Numbered from the stretch's first letter, positions 53,725 through 63,803 are shown. The stretch is 64,000 nt of DNA from Domibacillus epiphyticus (GCF_001975785.1 NZ_MSFI01000009.1:310001-374000); one strand, 5' to 3'. The notes: generated by a model not told the origin, from the sequence alone. Numbers and translations: made by a program.

Positions 53725-55904
53725 AGTTAAAAGACTACAATCCATTTAAAGCAGGGGCTGTAAAACCGGCCGATGACCGAAAAAAAGAACTGGAACAGGA
53801 AGTAAAAAAGACGTTTGATGATTTGTCTTTTGAAACAAATGAATCGATCCGCCTTAAAGCGCTTTATACGGCTGAAGATACAAAATCACTTGAACATGTA
53901 AACGATTATCCGGGTATTGCTCCATATACACGGGGTCCATACCCAACGATGTACGTAAACCGTCCGTGGACGGTCCGTCAGTACGCTGGGTTCTCAACGG
54001 CTGAAGAAAGCAATGCATTTTATCGTAGAAACCTCGCAATGGGGCAAAAAGGGCTGTCAGTTGCATTTGACCTTCCTACTCACCGCGGCTACGATTCTGA
54101 TCATCCTCGTGTAGTGGGGGATGTTGGAAAAGCAGGCGTAGCCATTGATTCAGTTGAGGATACGAATATTTTATTTAACGGCATTCCGCTGGATCAAATG
54201 TCTGTCTCGATGACGATGAACGGTGCGGTTTTGCCGATTATGGCGTTTTTTATCGTTTCGGCTGAAGAACAGGGCGTCAGCCAAGAAAAATTGTCAGGAA
54301 CGATTCAAAACGATATTTTAAAAGAATACATGGTACGAAATACATACATTTATCCGCCCGAAACTTCGATGCGCATCATTGCCGATATTTTTGACTATAC
54401 GTCAAAACATATGCCGAAGTTTAACTCGATTTCCATTTCAGGCTACCATATGCAGGAAGCAGGAGCGCCCGCTGATATTGAACTTGCATATACGCTTGCG
54501 GATGGGCTGGAATATGTGCGTACTGGTCTTGCTGCCGGTATCGACATTGATTCATTCGCACCGCGCTTGTCGTTTTTCTGGGCGATCGGCATGAATTATT
54601 TTATGGAAGTGGCGAAAATGAGAGCGGCACGGCGTATATGGGCTCAATTAATGAAGCCATTCAATCCGTCCAATGAAAAGTCAATGGCACTCCGCACCCA
54701 TTCGCAAACATCCGGCTGGAGTTTGACAGAGCAAGACCCGTTTAATAACGTGACGCGGACGCTCATTGAAGCCCATGCGGCTGCCATGGGGCACACGCAG
54801 TCGCTCCATACAAACGCCCTGGATGAGGCCATTGCACTTCCGACGGATTTCTCCGCACGTATTGCACGTAACACACAGTTATTTTTACAAGAAGAAACGG
54901 GAATCACGAACGTTATTGATCCTTGGGGCGGCTCGTATTATGTCGAGGCGCTTACAAATGAATTAATGGAACGAGCGTGGACCCATATTGAAGAAATTGA
55001 ATCACTCGGCGGTATGACGAAAGCCATTGAGACGGGCTTGCCAAAAATGAAAATTGAGGAAGCAGCGGCACGCCGTCAGGCAAAAATTGATTCCGGCCAG
55101 GAAATTATTATTGGAATGAACAAATACCGGCTTGAGAAAGAGGATCCGATCGATATCCTCGATATTGACAATACGGCAGTCCGGTTAAAGCAAATTGAAC
55201 GTATTGAAAACATGCGGGCAAAACGGGATGAATCGAAAGTAAAAGAAGCGCTTGATGCGATTACAGCATCCGCTGAGTCTGGCGAAGGAAACTTGCTTGA
55301 ACTTGCGGTAAATGCCGCGAGACATCGTGCAACACTCGGCGAAATTTCCGACGCTGTAGAGGCGGTGAGCGGCAGGCATAAGGCGGTGATCAGGTCGGTG
55401 AGCGGCGTTTATGGATCAAATTATTCCGATTCAGAACAAATGACAATGGTACAGAAAATGACCAAAGAATTTGAAGAGCAGGAAGGGCGCCGTCCTCGTA
55501 TTTTAGTGGCGAAAATGGGTCAGGACGGTCATGACCGCGGCGCAAAAGTCATTGCGACTGCGTACGCTGACCTCGGGTTTGACGTAGATATCGGTCCTTT
55601 ATTTCAAACACCGGAAGAAACGGCAAAACAGGCTGTGGAGAACGATGTTCATGCCGTTGGATTCAGCTCGCTTGCAGCGGGTCATAAAACACTTCTGCCT
55701 GCGCTTGTTGATGAACTTCAAAAGCTCGGCCGGGAAGATATCGTTGTGTTTGTCGGAGGCGTAATTCCAGCGCAGGATTATGATTTCTTAAAAGAAAAAG
55801 GCGCAGCTGCTATTTTTGGACCGGGTACTGTCATTCCTGTTTCGGCACAAGTCATTTTGGAGAAAATTTATGAGCGGCTCGGCTACGAGGAAGTGGTGGA
55901 ATGA
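53721..55904 (+). CDS. mutB: Methylmalonyl-CoA mutase large subunit
   Basis: 727 residues. Rearranges (R)-methylmalonyl-CoA to succinyl-CoA by a radical from adenosylcobalamin. N-terminal barrel with [18 protein letters not shown] and [19 protein letters not shown], and a C-terminal B12 domain with the cobalt-binding His in [10 protein letters not shown] (about residue 605) and later [12 protein letters not shown]. Full length. Catalytic subunit, coupled to mutA and meaB by ATGA overlaps. Confidence 0.97.
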   Translation: MKLKDYNPFKAGAVKPADDRKKELEQEVKKTFDDLSFETNESIRLKALYTAEDTKSLEHVNDYPGIAPYTRGPYPTMYVNRPWTVRQYAGFSTAEESNAFYRRNLAMGQKGLSVAFDLPTHRGYDSDHPRVVGDVGKAGVAIDSVEDTNILFNGIPLDQMSVSMTMNGAVLPIMAFFIVSAEEQGVSQEKLSGTIQNDILKEYMVRNTYIYPPETSMRIIADIFDYTSKHMPKFNSISISGYHMQEAGAPADIELAYTLADGLEYVRTGLAAGIDIDSFAPRLSFFWAIGMNYFMEVAKMRAARRIWAQLMKPFNPSNEKSMALRTHSQTSGWSLTEQDPFNNVTRTLIEAHAAAMGHTQSLHTNALDEAIALPTDFSARIARNTQLFLQEETGITNVIDPWGGSYYVEALTNELMERAWTHIEEIESLGGMTKAIETGLPKMKIEEAAARRQAKIDSGQEIIIGMNKYRLEKEDPIDILDIDNTAVRLKQIERIENMRAKRDESKVKEALDAITASAESGEGNLLELAVNAARHRATLGEISDAVEAVSGRHKAVIRSVSGVYGSNYSDSEQMTMVQKMTKEFEEQEGRRPRILVAKMGQDGHDRGAKVIATAYADLGFDVDIGPLFQTPEETAKQAVENDVHAVGFSSLAAGHKTLLPALVDELQKLGREDIVVFVGGVIPAQDYDFLKEKGAAAIFGPGTVIPVSAQVILEKIYERLGYEEVVE

Positions 55905-56980
55905 CGGAAGAACATCTTCATGTAAGAAAAGGAGTGGCGGCCAGTCATGACGGCATGATCGCCCCTCCGCGCAAAACATTTCGAAAAAAGACGGCTGAGC
56001 CACCCAATTTGACGGCCATTGCGGAAAAGGTTAAGCAAGGATCAATGAGGGAATTGGCGAAGGCGATTACGTTTATTGAAAGCAATGCCGGTGATCACTA
56101 CCTTTATGGTCAGAAATTATTGCAGGAATTGCTGCCCTCCACTGGAAAGGCGATCCGGATTGGCATAACGGGTGTACCTGGTGCGGGGAAAAGCACATTT
56201 ATTGAATCGTTCGGGACAATGCTGTGTGACGCGGGTCACCGCGTTGCTGTACTTGCGATTGACCCAAGTTCATCCATTTCAGGAGGGTCCATTTTAGGGG
56301 ATAAGACAAGGATGGAAAAGCTTGCCAAGCATTCAAATGCGTTCATCCGCCCATCTCCATCAGGGGGTACTCTCGGCGGTGTCCACCGAAAAACGAGAGA
56401 AACGATGCTGTTATGTGAAGCTGCTGGCTTTGATGTCATTCTAATTGAGACAGTCGGTGTCGGTCAAAGTGAATTTATCGTCCGCAGCATGGTTGATTTT
56501 TTTATGCTGCTTGCGCTGACAGGAGCCGGCGATGAACTGCAGGGTATGAAAAAGGGGATTATGGAACTCGCTGATGCAATTGTTGTCAATAAAGCGGACG
56601 GTGTGAACAAGCAGCTTGCTGAAAAAACGAAAAATGAATTTAACCAAATCTTGCACTTTCTTCAGCCGGCAACGAAAGGATGGATATCAAAAGCCTATAC
56701 GTGCTCCGCTTTGAAGAATGAAGGCATGGACTCGATCTGGTCTGTTATCGGCGAATTTCGAGAAACAGTTGAAAAAAGCGGTGTATTAAACGAGCGCCGC
56801 CGCCGTCAGACAAAAGAATGGCTGCACACGCTGATTATGGAGCAGCTGAAAAATAATTTTTACCGCCATCCGTACGTAAAAGATCAAATTAGTCAGCTCG
56901 AACAGGCCGCAATGGACGGAGATATTACTCCTTCACAGGCAACAGAGTCACTCTTTCGTGAGGTATATGGGGACAAATAA
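55901..56980 (+). CDS. meaB: Methylmalonyl-CoA mutase-associated GTPase MeaB
   Basis: 359 residues, G3E-family GTPase. Walker [10 protein letters not shown] (91-99), [31 protein letters not shown] and NKADG. Loads cobalamin onto and protects MutB. The N-terminal 35 residues before the conserved part are a basic tail. Overlaps mutB by 4 bases and ends the operon. Confidence 0.95.
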   Translation: MTEEHLHVRKGVAASHDGMIAPPRKTFRKKTAEPPNLTAIAEKVKQGSMRELAKAITFIESNAGDHYLYGQKLLQELLPSTGKAIRIGITGVPGAGKSTFIESFGTMLCDAGHRVAVLAIDPSSSISGGSILGDKTRMEKLAKHSNAFIRPSPSGGTLGGVHRKTRETMLLCEAAGFDVILIETVGVGQSEFIVRSMVDFFMLLALTGAGDELQGMKKGIMELADAIVVNKADGVNKQLAEKTKNEFNQILHFLQPATKGWISKAYTCSALKNEGMDSIWSVIGEFRETVEKSGVLNERRRRQTKEWLHTLIMEQLKNNFYRHPYVKDQISQLEQAAMDGDITPSQATESLFREVYGDK

Positions 56981-56983
56981 ATG

Positions 56984-57031
56984 AAGCGGCGCAATACCTT
57001 TTTAAGAAAGGCTGTACATTGCGCCGCTTTC
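56984..57031 (+). terminator. Terminator after meaB
   Basis: 12-bp perfect stem AAGCGGCGCAAT / ATTGCGCCGCTT with a 22-base loop and a short, interrupted T tract. Strong stem, modest tail. Confidence 0.75.
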
Positions 57032-57060
57032 CGTTTGTAGTCCACATATCTTTTTCGGGC

Positions 57061-57095
57061 AAAAAAAGGACCACCCGAATAAAATTCGAATGGTC
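57061..57095 (-). terminator. Orphan reverse-strand terminator
   Basis: Read on the reverse strand: GACCATTCGAAT / ATTCGGGTGGTC, 12 bp fully paired with two G-U pairs, 3-base loop, followed by C and seven T. On the forward strand two pairs would be C-A mismatches, so the hairpin is built for reverse transcription. No reverse gene lies upstream of it. The rest of 57096-57313 is A+T rich with no supported gene. Confidence 0.72.
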
Positions 57096-57313
57096 AAAGA
57101 CAGGGAGTTTAGGGGTATGGATCCAGTTGCCTTATTATTCTACCCGGGATTGAAAAAAATAAACATTCCTTTTATTCTTTTTCTAAAAATATAATAAATA
57201 ATTGGGATAAAGATTTATTAAAGTAAACAATCAATTGGAAGTAGTCCATTTGATTGAAATATAAAAATTTTTGTCTTATGATAGAAGGAGCAACCAATAA
57301 AGGAGAGAATACC

Positions 57314-57751
57314 GTGGGAATGGATTTTAATTTTTTCATGAATGATGTAGTTCGTCAGGCTCGCGATGAAATTAGAGCGGCTGGATATACAGAATTGACG
57401 ACACCTGGTGAGGTGGATTCAGTGTTAAACGAGAAAGGGACGACGCTTGTGATGGTCAACTCTGTTTGTGGATGTGCTGGAGGCATTGCCCGTCCGGCAG
57501 CGGCTCATGCGATTCATTATGATAAGCGCCCGGATCGTTTAGTAACCGTATTTGCCGGGCAGGATAAAGAAGCAACAGCGCAGGCGCGCAGTTTCTTTAC
57601 TGGCTACCCGCCATCATCGCCTTCGTTTGCCTTAATTAAAGATGGAGAGGTGCAGGCAATGGTCGAGCGTCATCAAATAGAAGGGCATCACCCGATGTCA
57701 GTCGTTGAACAACTTCAATCGCTTTTCGATCAGCATTGTGAAGAAGTATAA
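57314..57751 (+). CDS. brxB: Bacilliredoxin BrxB (YqiW)
   Basis: 145 residues, DUF1094/UPF0403 family. The redox motif Cys52-Gly-Cys54 in [13 protein letters not shown] is intact, with [21 protein letters not shown] and [15 protein letters not shown]. Removes bacillithiol from protein disulfides. GTG 57314 lies 7 bases after AAAGGAG and gives the family's MxMDFNxFMND start. Monocistronic. Confidence 0.95.
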   Translation: MGMDFNFFMNDVVRQARDEIRAAGYTELTTPGEVDSVLNEKGTTLVMVNSVCGCAGGIARPAAAHAIHYDKRPDRLVTVFAGQDKEATAQARSFFTGYPPSSPSFALIKDGEVQAMVERHQIEGHHPMSVVEQLQSLFDQHCEEV

Positions 57752-57763
57752 GAATGGTGAACT

Positions 57764-57795
57764 AAAGCCTTGCCCTCTGCGGCAGGGCTTTCTTA
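57764..57795 (+). terminator. Terminator after brxB
   Basis: 11-bp stem AAAGCCTTGCC / GGCAGGGCTTT with one G-U pair and a 6-base loop, then a short T tract (TCTT). Confidence 0.78.
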
Positions 57796-57810
57796 CTAGG
57801 GGTGGAAGCT

Positions 57811-58797
57811 ATGTTTAAAATCGGCTACCGCACAGCAAAAACGGCAGTAGGCATTGCTGTCGCCATTCTAATAGCTGAATGGATCGGGCTTGAGCATGCG
57901 GTTTCAGCGGGGATCATTACAATATTATGTATTCAAAATACGAAGCAGCGGTCTCTTCAAGCGGCGTGGACACGGTTTATTGCCTGTCTTGTAGCCCTGT
58001 TTTATTCCGTATTGTTTTTTGAGCTTGTTTCGCATCATCCGGTTGTCATCGGGATCATTATGCTCTTTTTTATTCCCACCATTGTCGCATTAAAGTATCA
58101 GGAAGGCATCGTGTCGAGCACGGTCATCATTTTACATTTGTATACGGCTGAGCACATTACACCTGCGCTCCTTCTAAACGAAATTGGAATAATTTTAATC
58201 GGGATTGGGGTGGCGCTTTTACTGAATTCATACATGCCGAGTGTGGAGCGGAATTTAGTGCAGATGCAGGAACAAATGGAACGGTTATTTGAACGAATTT
58301 TTGAAGAAATTGTGTTATATTTGCGGACGAATGACCACCGGTGGGATGGCAAAGAACTGACGGAAACAGCGGAGCTCATCAAAAAAGCAAAGACCCTTGC
58401 TTTTAAAGATGTCCAAAACCATTTTACGAGACATGACAGTTTTTTTTATCAATATTTTACAATGCGTGAAAAACAGTTTGAAATCATTGAACGGATTTTA
58501 TTAATCGTCGTGACCATTTCCCACCGTCCGGAACAGGCGGACATGATTGCGGATTTCATAGAAGAATTAAAAACGCATATCCATCCCGGCAACACAGCCT
58601 ATTTGCATCTTGACCGGCTGGATGAAATGAAGCATGCCTTTGAAGAAATGCCTCTTCCGAAAACACGTGAAGAATTTGAAGCACGGGCAGCTCTTTTCCA
58701 GTTTGTCAGGGAAATGGAAAGGTATTTACTCATAAAAGCCCGATTTCGCGGCATGAAAAAAAGCGCGGCTGAAACGGCGCGCCCTTCTGTCACATAA
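57811..58797 (+). CDS. yqjA: Aromatic acid exporter family protein YqjA (FUSC-like)
   Basis: 328 residues. Four to five membrane helices in the first 150 residues (TAKTAVGIAVAILIAEW, IITILCIQNTKQRS, then two long helices), then a cytosolic helical domain about 160-328. Belongs to the ArAE_1/DUF939 group named after aromatic acid efflux; transport has not been shown for the Bacillus members. ATG 57811 preferred over GTG 57802. Its stop overlaps the small reverse gene by 8 bases. Confidence 0.87.
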   Translation: MFKIGYRTAKTAVGIAVAILIAEWIGLEHAVSAGIITILCIQNTKQRSLQAAWTRFIACLVALFYSVLFFELVSHHPVVIGIIMLFFIPTIVALKYQEGIVSSTVIILHLYTAEHITPALLLNEIGIILIGIGVALLLNSYMPSVERNLVQMQEQMERLFERIFEEIVLYLRTNDHRWDGKELTETAELIKKAKTLAFKDVQNHFTRHDSFFYQYFTMREKQFEIIERILLIVVTISHRPEQADMIADFIEELKTHIHPGNTAYLHLDRLDEMKHAFEEMPLPKTREEFEARAALFQFVREMERYLLIKARFRGMKKSAAETARPSVT

Positions 58798-58885
58798 ACA
58801 TTGTCAGTCCGAACATTACGGTTGAAATGAGCATCACAAAAAGCATTAAATACACAATAATTTTTTGAAACGTTTTGTTGCGCAT
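58790..58885 (-). CDS. prli42: Prli42-like stressosome membrane miniprotein (31 residues)
   Basis: A 31-codon reverse gene: MRNKTFQKIIVYLMLFVMLI then STVMFGLTMFM. Basic N-terminus and one membrane helix match Prli42, the Listeria miniprotein that tethers the stressosome to the membrane and is conserved in Firmicutes. AAAGGAG lies 6 bases before the ATG. It has a good reverse promoter (see next entry). Convergent with yqjA, overlapping its stop by 8 bases. Identification rests on pattern and length; a database match would settle it. Confidence 0.82.
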   Translation of the reverse strand: MRNKTFQKIIVYLMLFVMLISTVMFGLTMFM

Positions 58886-58920
58886 AAAGGTCTCCTTTGA
58901 AGGCTCTATTGTTGTCTACT

Positions 58921-58949
58921 ATTGTACCGGCAATAGAGCTTGATCGCAA
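58921..58949 (-). promoter_or_regulatory. Sigma-A promoter of the Prli42-like gene
   Basis: On the reverse strand TTGCGA (58949-58944), 17-bp spacer, TACAAT (58926-58921). Start expected near 58914, 29 bases before the ATG. A 9-bp inverted repeat GCTCTATTG / CAATAGAGC (58903-58911 and 58931-58939) brackets the -10 and the start. Confidence 0.65.
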
Positions 58950-59038
58950 CTGAACAGAAAAATGAAAAAGAGGATTTCTTCAAAATTTGTCGAATTAATA
59001 TACTGTTTTCGTATATTTTCTTCAAAGGGGTGAGGGAA

Positions 59039-59446
59039 TTGAAAAAAGTAGATCACATCGGCATTGCCGTTGCGTCTTTGGAAGAGTCGATGGCGCTTTA
59101 CACGGAACAGCTTGGCATGACGCATATGAAAACCGAAACGGTTGAATCTCAAGGAGTAAACGTCGCCTTTATCGATGCGGGGAATATGAAAATTGAATTG
59201 CTCGAACCGACTAGTCCGGACAGTCCCATTGCCAAGTTTTTAGAGAAGCGCGGCCAGGGAATTCATCACATCGCGTACAGTGTTCAAAACATTGAATCAC
59301 GCATTGCCGAAATGAAAGAACGCGGCATTCAAATGATTAACGAATCGCCAAAACTGGGAGCAGGCGGTGCCCATGTTGCCTTTATGCACCCAAAATCAAC
59401 AGGCGGCGTGTTAATGGAACTTTGCGAGAAAAAGGAGGAAATCTAA
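59039..59446 (+). CDS. mce: Methylmalonyl-CoA epimerase
   Basis: 135 residues, VOC fold. Interconverts (S)- and (R)-methylmalonyl-CoA. KVDHIGIAVASLEES with metal His6, Glu in METTS-like region, QGIHHIAYSV with the second His, and MELCEKK with the final Glu. TTG 59039 is chosen because AAAGGGGTGAG lies 5-10 bases upstream and it gives the family start. Stop shares a base with the carboxylase start. Confidence 0.93.
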   Translation: MKKVDHIGIAVASLEESMALYTEQLGMTHMKTETVESQGVNVAFIDAGNMKIELLEPTSPDSPIAKFLEKRGQGIHHIAYSVQNIESRIAEMKERGIQMINESPKLGAGGAHVAFMHPKSTGGVLMELCEKKEEI

Positions 59447-60999
59447 TGGCGGACATTTTTGACAGCATTCATGAGCTGCAAGATAGACGGCAGGAAGTCG
59501 AGCTTGGCGGCGGTGATGAAAGAATCGAGAAGCAGCACGAAAAAGGAAAATTGACCGCACGTGAACGCATTAACTTGCTTGTAGATGAAGGAACATTTGT
59601 TGAACTAAATCCATTTATCGAACATCGGAATACTGACTTTGGTCTTGACGGCGTCAAAGGACCGGGTGATGGCGTTGTAACCGGTTACGGAAAAGTGAAC
59701 GGCCGTCCCATCTATTTATTTTCACAGGATTTTACCGTTTTTGGCGGTGCGCTGGGCGAAATGCATGCACAGAAAATTGCGAATGTGATGGATCTCGCAG
59801 CGAAAAACGGAGCGCCGTTCATCGGTTTGAATGATTCCGGTGGTGCACGTATTCAAGAGGGCGTCTTATCACTGGATGGATACGGACACATTTTTTATCG
59901 GAATGCGATATATTCAGGCGTTATTCCACAAATATCTGTCATTTTAGGGCCTTGTGCAGGCGGTGCCGTATATTCCCCGGCCATAACAGATTTTGTCTTT
60001 ATGGTAGACAAAACGAGCCAGATGTTTATTACAGGTCCAAAAGTAATAGAAACCGTCACAGGGGAAAAAATTTCTGCTGAAGATTTAGGCGGTTCGAAAG
60101 TACATAATACGGTAAGCGGCAATGCGCATTTTCGTGCTGGCACGGAAGAAGAAATTTTAGAAATGGTCCGTGCGCTCTTGTCGTATTTGCCGCAGAACAA
60201 TGAAGAGAAAACACCGGTTCTGCCTGAATTAGCTGATGAAAGCGATTACCGGGAAGATATTACGGATGTCGTGCCTTTTGACGGGCTCCGTCCATATGAT
60301 GTGCGTAAAGTACTCGAGCATGTCGTCGATGAAGGATCGTTTATGGAAGTGCAAAAGGAATTTGCAAAAAACATCGTCGTTGGTTTTGCCAGAGTCAAAG
60401 GGGAAACAATCGGATTAGTATGTAATCAGCCGAAATTTATGGCCGGCGGATTGGATATTGATTCTTCTGATAAAGCCGCGCGGTTCATACGTTTTTGCGA
60501 TTCATTTAACATTCCGATCATTACGTTTGAAGATGTATCCGGATTTTTCCCTGGAGTGAAACAGGAATTGGGTGGCATCATCCGTCACGGTGCGAAAATT
60601 TTATATGCGTATTCTGAAGCAACAGTGCCGAAAATTACCGTTATTTTACGAAAAGCTTACGGCGGTGCTTATGTGGCGCTTAATTCAAAATCAATCGGAG
60701 CAGACCTTGTGTTTTCGTGGCCGAATGCAGAAATTGCCGTTATGGGACCACAGGGCGCGGCGAATATTATCTTTGCCCGTGAAATTGCAGCAAGCGACGA
60801 TCCGGAAGCAACAAGGGCGGCGAAAATTGAAGAATACCGTGAAAAATTTGCCAACCCGTACGTGGCCGCTGCACGGGGCATGGTCGATGATGTAATCGAT
60901 CCGCGGGAGACTCGAATTAAGATTATTCAATCGCTTGAAATGATGCGCACAAAAAAAGAAGAACGGCCAAAGAAAAAACACGGAAATATTCCACTTTAA
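59446..60999 (+). CDS. yqjD: Acyl-CoA carboxylase beta subunit (propionyl-CoA carboxylase type)
   Basis: 517 residues, carboxyltransferase fold. N half has GARIQEGVLSLDGYG and the acyl-CoA oxyanion hole GPCAGGAVYSPA; C half has TFEDVSGFFPGVKQE and KAYGGAYVALNSK. Transfers CO2 from biotin to propionyl-CoA, giving methylmalonyl-CoA. No partner alpha subunit is nearby; AccB/AccC (29.4 kb) or a subunit outside the window would be needed. A methylmalonyl-CoA decarboxylase role is possible but the mutase and epimerase fit propionate use better. TAATG overlap with mce. Confidence 0.92.
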   Translation: MADIFDSIHELQDRRQEVELGGGDERIEKQHEKGKLTARERINLLVDEGTFVELNPFIEHRNTDFGLDGVKGPGDGVVTGYGKVNGRPIYLFSQDFTVFGGALGEMHAQKIANVMDLAAKNGAPFIGLNDSGGARIQEGVLSLDGYGHIFYRNAIYSGVIPQISVILGPCAGGAVYSPAITDFVFMVDKTSQMFITGPKVIETVTGEKISAEDLGGSKVHNTVSGNAHFRAGTEEEILEMVRALLSYLPQNNEEKTPVLPELADESDYREDITDVVPFDGLRPYDVRKVLEHVVDEGSFMEVQKEFAKNIVVGFARVKGETIGLVCNQPKFMAGGLDIDSSDKAARFIRFCDSFNIPIITFEDVSGFFPGVKQELGGIIRHGAKILYAYSEATVPKITVILRKAYGGAYVALNSKSIGADLVFSWPNAEIAVMGPQGAANIIFAREIAASDDPEATRAAKIEEYREKFANPYVAAARGMVDDVIDPRETRIKIIQSLEMMRTKKEERPKKKHGNIPL

Positions 61000-61004
61000 T
61001 GAAG

Positions 61005-61040
61005 ATCAGCCGGAGACCAACCTCTCTCGGCTGATTTTTT
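61005..61040 (+). terminator. Rho-independent terminator after the carboxylase gene
   Basis: 8-bp perfect stem ATCAGCCG / CGGCTGAT, extended by AGA/TCT pairing around one mismatch, then six T. Confidence 0.9.
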
Positions 61041-61088
61041 ATTCAGAAAAGTTTATACTATAGAAGGCAGAACATTTGGAGGTGCAGC

Positions 61089-62207
61089 GTGGTCAATGAA
61101 GAACGTTTATTGAATGAATTTTTGGAACTCGTTCAAATAGATTCCGAAACGAAACACGAACAAACGATAGCCAAGTCGTTAAAAGAAAAATTTACTGCAC
61201 TCGGCGTCGATGTGTATGAAGATGATGCTGCGTCCAAAACCGGACACGGTGCAGGGAATTTAATTTGTACGCTCTCTTCCGTGAAAGACGATGTCGATCC
61301 GATTTATTTTACCTCACATATGGATACAGTGGTTCCAGGAAAAAATGTGAGCCCGATTGTGGAAGATGGGTATGTTAAAACAGACGGAACGACAATTCTT
61401 GGCGCGGATGATAAAGCAGGTCTTGCTGCGATGTTTGAAATGATTCGTTTATTGAAGGAGCAAAACATCGCGCACGGGTTAATTCAATTTATCATTACCG
61501 TTGGTGAAGAATCCGGCCTTGTTGGTGCAAAAGCGCTCGACCGGTCACTTGTGAAAGCGAAATACGGCTTTGCACTGGACAGCGACGGTGATGTTGGCAA
61601 TATTATTGTGGCTGCACCGACACAGGCGAAAGTCACTGCGCATGTATACGGCAGAACTGCCCATGCAGGCGTCGCACCTGAAAAAGGAGTGTCCGCGATT
61701 ACGATGGCCGCCAAATCAATTGCCCGTATGCCGCTTGGACGGATTGATGAAGAGACGACTGCCAATATCGGCCGGTTTGAAGGCGGACAGGCAACGAACA
61801 TCGTTTGCGATTATGTGCAAATTTTAGCGGAAGCCCGCTCGCTTGATCCGGAAAAAATGGATGTGCAGACAAAGAAAATGAAAACAGCATTTGAAGAAGT
61901 CGCCGCTGGCATGGGCGGCAGGGCAGAAGTGGATGTGGAAGTGATGTATCCTGGCTTTAAATTCGGTCAGGACGATCATGTCGTGCAGGTGGCTCAGAAG
62001 GCAGCAGCAAAAATTGGACGTTCATCCAAGCTGTTAACGAGCGGAGGAGGCAGCGATGCGAATGTCATTGCTGGATTTGGCATACCGACAGTAAATTTAG
62101 CTGTCGGCTATGAAGACATTCATACAGTCAATGAAAAAATGCCTGTAAAAGAGCTCGTAAAGCTCGCTGAAATGGCAACAGCGATTGTTGAGATTGTAGC
62201 AGAATAA
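61089..62207 (+). CDS. yqjE: M20/M25 family peptidase (PepT-like, YqjE)
   Basis: 372 residues. Two-zinc peptidase: TSHMDTVVPG (His and Asp), GADDKAGLAAM (bridging Asp), GEESGLVG (catalytic Glu), ALDSDG, and a dimerisation insert with GRTAHAGVAPEKG. Resembles peptidase T, but substrate is not shown by sequence. GTG start with GGAGGTG upstream. In B. subtilis it is also downstream of yqjD. Confidence 0.9.
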   Translation: MVNEERLLNEFLELVQIDSETKHEQTIAKSLKEKFTALGVDVYEDDAASKTGHGAGNLICTLSSVKDDVDPIYFTSHMDTVVPGKNVSPIVEDGYVKTDGTTILGADDKAGLAAMFEMIRLLKEQNIAHGLIQFIITVGEESGLVGAKALDRSLVKAKYGFALDSDGDVGNIIVAAPTQAKVTAHVYGRTAHAGVAPEKGVSAITMAAKSIARMPLGRIDEETTANIGRFEGGQATNIVCDYVQILAEARSLDPEKMDVQTKKMKTAFEEVAAGMGGRAEVDVEVMYPGFKFGQDDHVVQVAQKAAAKIGRSSKLLTSGGGSDANVIAGFGIPTVNLAVGYEDIHTVNEKMPVKELVKLAEMATAIVEIVAE

Positions 62208-62237
62208 AAATAGCAGAAGAAAGAAGGATTTCGTTTT

Positions 62238-63647
62238 ATGACAAAGCAGCAAATTGGAGTCATCGGTCTTGCCGTAATGGGTAAAAATTTAGCGTGGAAC
62301 ATTGAAAGCCGCGGCTATACTGTATCTGTTTTTAACCGTTCATCTGAAAAAACGGATGAAATGGTGAAAGAAAGCGAAGGGAAGAACATCGTCCCAACCT
62401 ATACAATGGAAGAATTTGTTGCATCGCTTGAAGTGCCGCGCAAAATCTTGCTCATGGTAAAAGCCGGTGAAGCAACGGATAAAACAATCGATTCATTAAA
62501 GCCTCATCTTGAAAAAGGCGACATTATTATCGATGGCGGCAATACGTTCTTTAAAGATACACAACGACGCAATACAGAGCTTGCAGAACTCGGATTCCAT
62601 TTTATCGGTACAGGTGTTTCAGGGGGAGAAGAAGGCGCGTTAACAGGCCCGTCCATTATGCCGGGCGGCCAAAAAGAAGCGTATGAGCTTGTAGCGCCTA
62701 TTTTAAAAGATATTTCCGCAAAAGTAGAAGGCGAAGCATGCTGCACATATATTGGCGGCGACGGTGCGGGACACTATGTAAAAATGGTTCATAACGGCAT
62801 TGAGTATGGCGACATGCAGTTGATCGCAGAAGCATACTCCCTGTTGAAAAACGTGCTTGGACTTTCTGCAGAAGAGCTTCACAATGTATTTTCTGAGTGG
62901 AATAAAGGAGAACTTGACAGCTATTTGATTGAAATTACGGCAGATATCTTCACGAAAAAAGACGATGAAACAGGGAAACCGCTTGTTGACCTTATATTAG
63001 ATGAAGCTGCTCAAAAAGGAACAGGGAAATGGACGAGCCAGAGCGCCCTTGACCTTGGCGTTCCTCTGCCGCTTATTACCGAGTCAGTATTTGCCCGTTT
63101 CATTTCCGCGCTGAAAGAAGAGCGCGTAAAAGCGGCGGATGTGTTAAATGGACCGGATAGCACGTTTGACGGTGACCGTGACGCGTTTATCGAGTCTGTA
63201 CGCCGCGCGCTTTATATGGGCAAAATCTGCTCGTATGCACAGGGCTTTGCACAAATGAAAGCTGCGTCTGATGAATATGGATGGGATTTGAAATACGGCG
63301 ATATCGCGATGATTTTCCGTGGCGGCTGTATTATCCGCGCGCAGTTTTTGCAAAAAATTAAGGAAGCGTATGACCGTGATGCATCACTCGATAACCTGCT
63401 TCTTGATCCTTACTTCAGCGGTGTGACGAATGAGTACCATTCTGCTCTCCGTGAAACAATTTCACATGCCGTGCTGAACGGTGTTCCTGTACCGACATTA
63501 TCCTCGGCAATGGCATACTACGACAGTTACAGAAGCGCTGTGCTGCCAGCGAATCTAATTCAAGCGCAGCGTGACTACTTCGGTGCTCACACATACCGCC
63601 GCCTTGATAAAGAAGGTACATTCCACACAGAGTGGATGGAGAAGTAA
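62238..63647 (+). CDS. gndA: 6-phosphogluconate dehydrogenase, NADP-dependent, decarboxylating
   Basis: 469 residues. Oxidative pentose-phosphate enzyme making ribulose 5-phosphate, CO2 and NADPH. Rossmann loop [13 protein letters not shown] with NRSSEKT (Arg for NADP), [20 protein letters not shown], catalytic Lys in [13 protein letters not shown], and the C-terminal [14 protein letters not shown]. Closest to B. subtilis YqjI/GndA. The intervening yqjF-yqjH of B. subtilis are not present. AAGAAGGA precedes the ATG. Confidence 0.96.
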   Translation: MTKQQIGVIGLAVMGKNLAWNIESRGYTVSVFNRSSEKTDEMVKESEGKNIVPTYTMEEFVASLEVPRKILLMVKAGEATDKTIDSLKPHLEKGDIIIDGGNTFFKDTQRRNTELAELGFHFIGTGVSGGEEGALTGPSIMPGGQKEAYELVAPILKDISAKVEGEACCTYIGGDGAGHYVKMVHNGIEYGDMQLIAEAYSLLKNVLGLSAEELHNVFSEWNKGELDSYLIEITADIFTKKDDETGKPLVDLILDEAAQKGTGKWTSQSALDLGVPLPLITESVFARFISALKEERVKAADVLNGPDSTFDGDRDAFIESVRRALYMGKICSYAQGFAQMKAASDEYGWDLKYGDIAMIFRGGCIIRAQFLQKIKEAYDRDASLDNLLLDPYFSGVTNEYHSALRETISHAVLNGVPVPTLSSAMAYYDSYRSAVLPANLIQAQRDYFGAHTYRRLDKEGTFHTEWMEK

Positions 63648-63803
63648 TAGAGGATTTATTTTATAGCCAATGATACAGTTAGGTGAAAAACCTTTTAATA
63701 TCTATTATTTGTGCCGCTATATTGATTAGTACAGTTTACACTCAAATCGGCTAATACAGCCTTTTGGGTGGTGAATGGGTGGCAAACTTTATAAAAGCAC
63801 AAG

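Noticed and set aside
57254-57313. brxB starting at ATG 57254
   Set aside because: The added residues are unlike the family and AAAGGAG would lie inside the coding region; GTG 57314 fits both.
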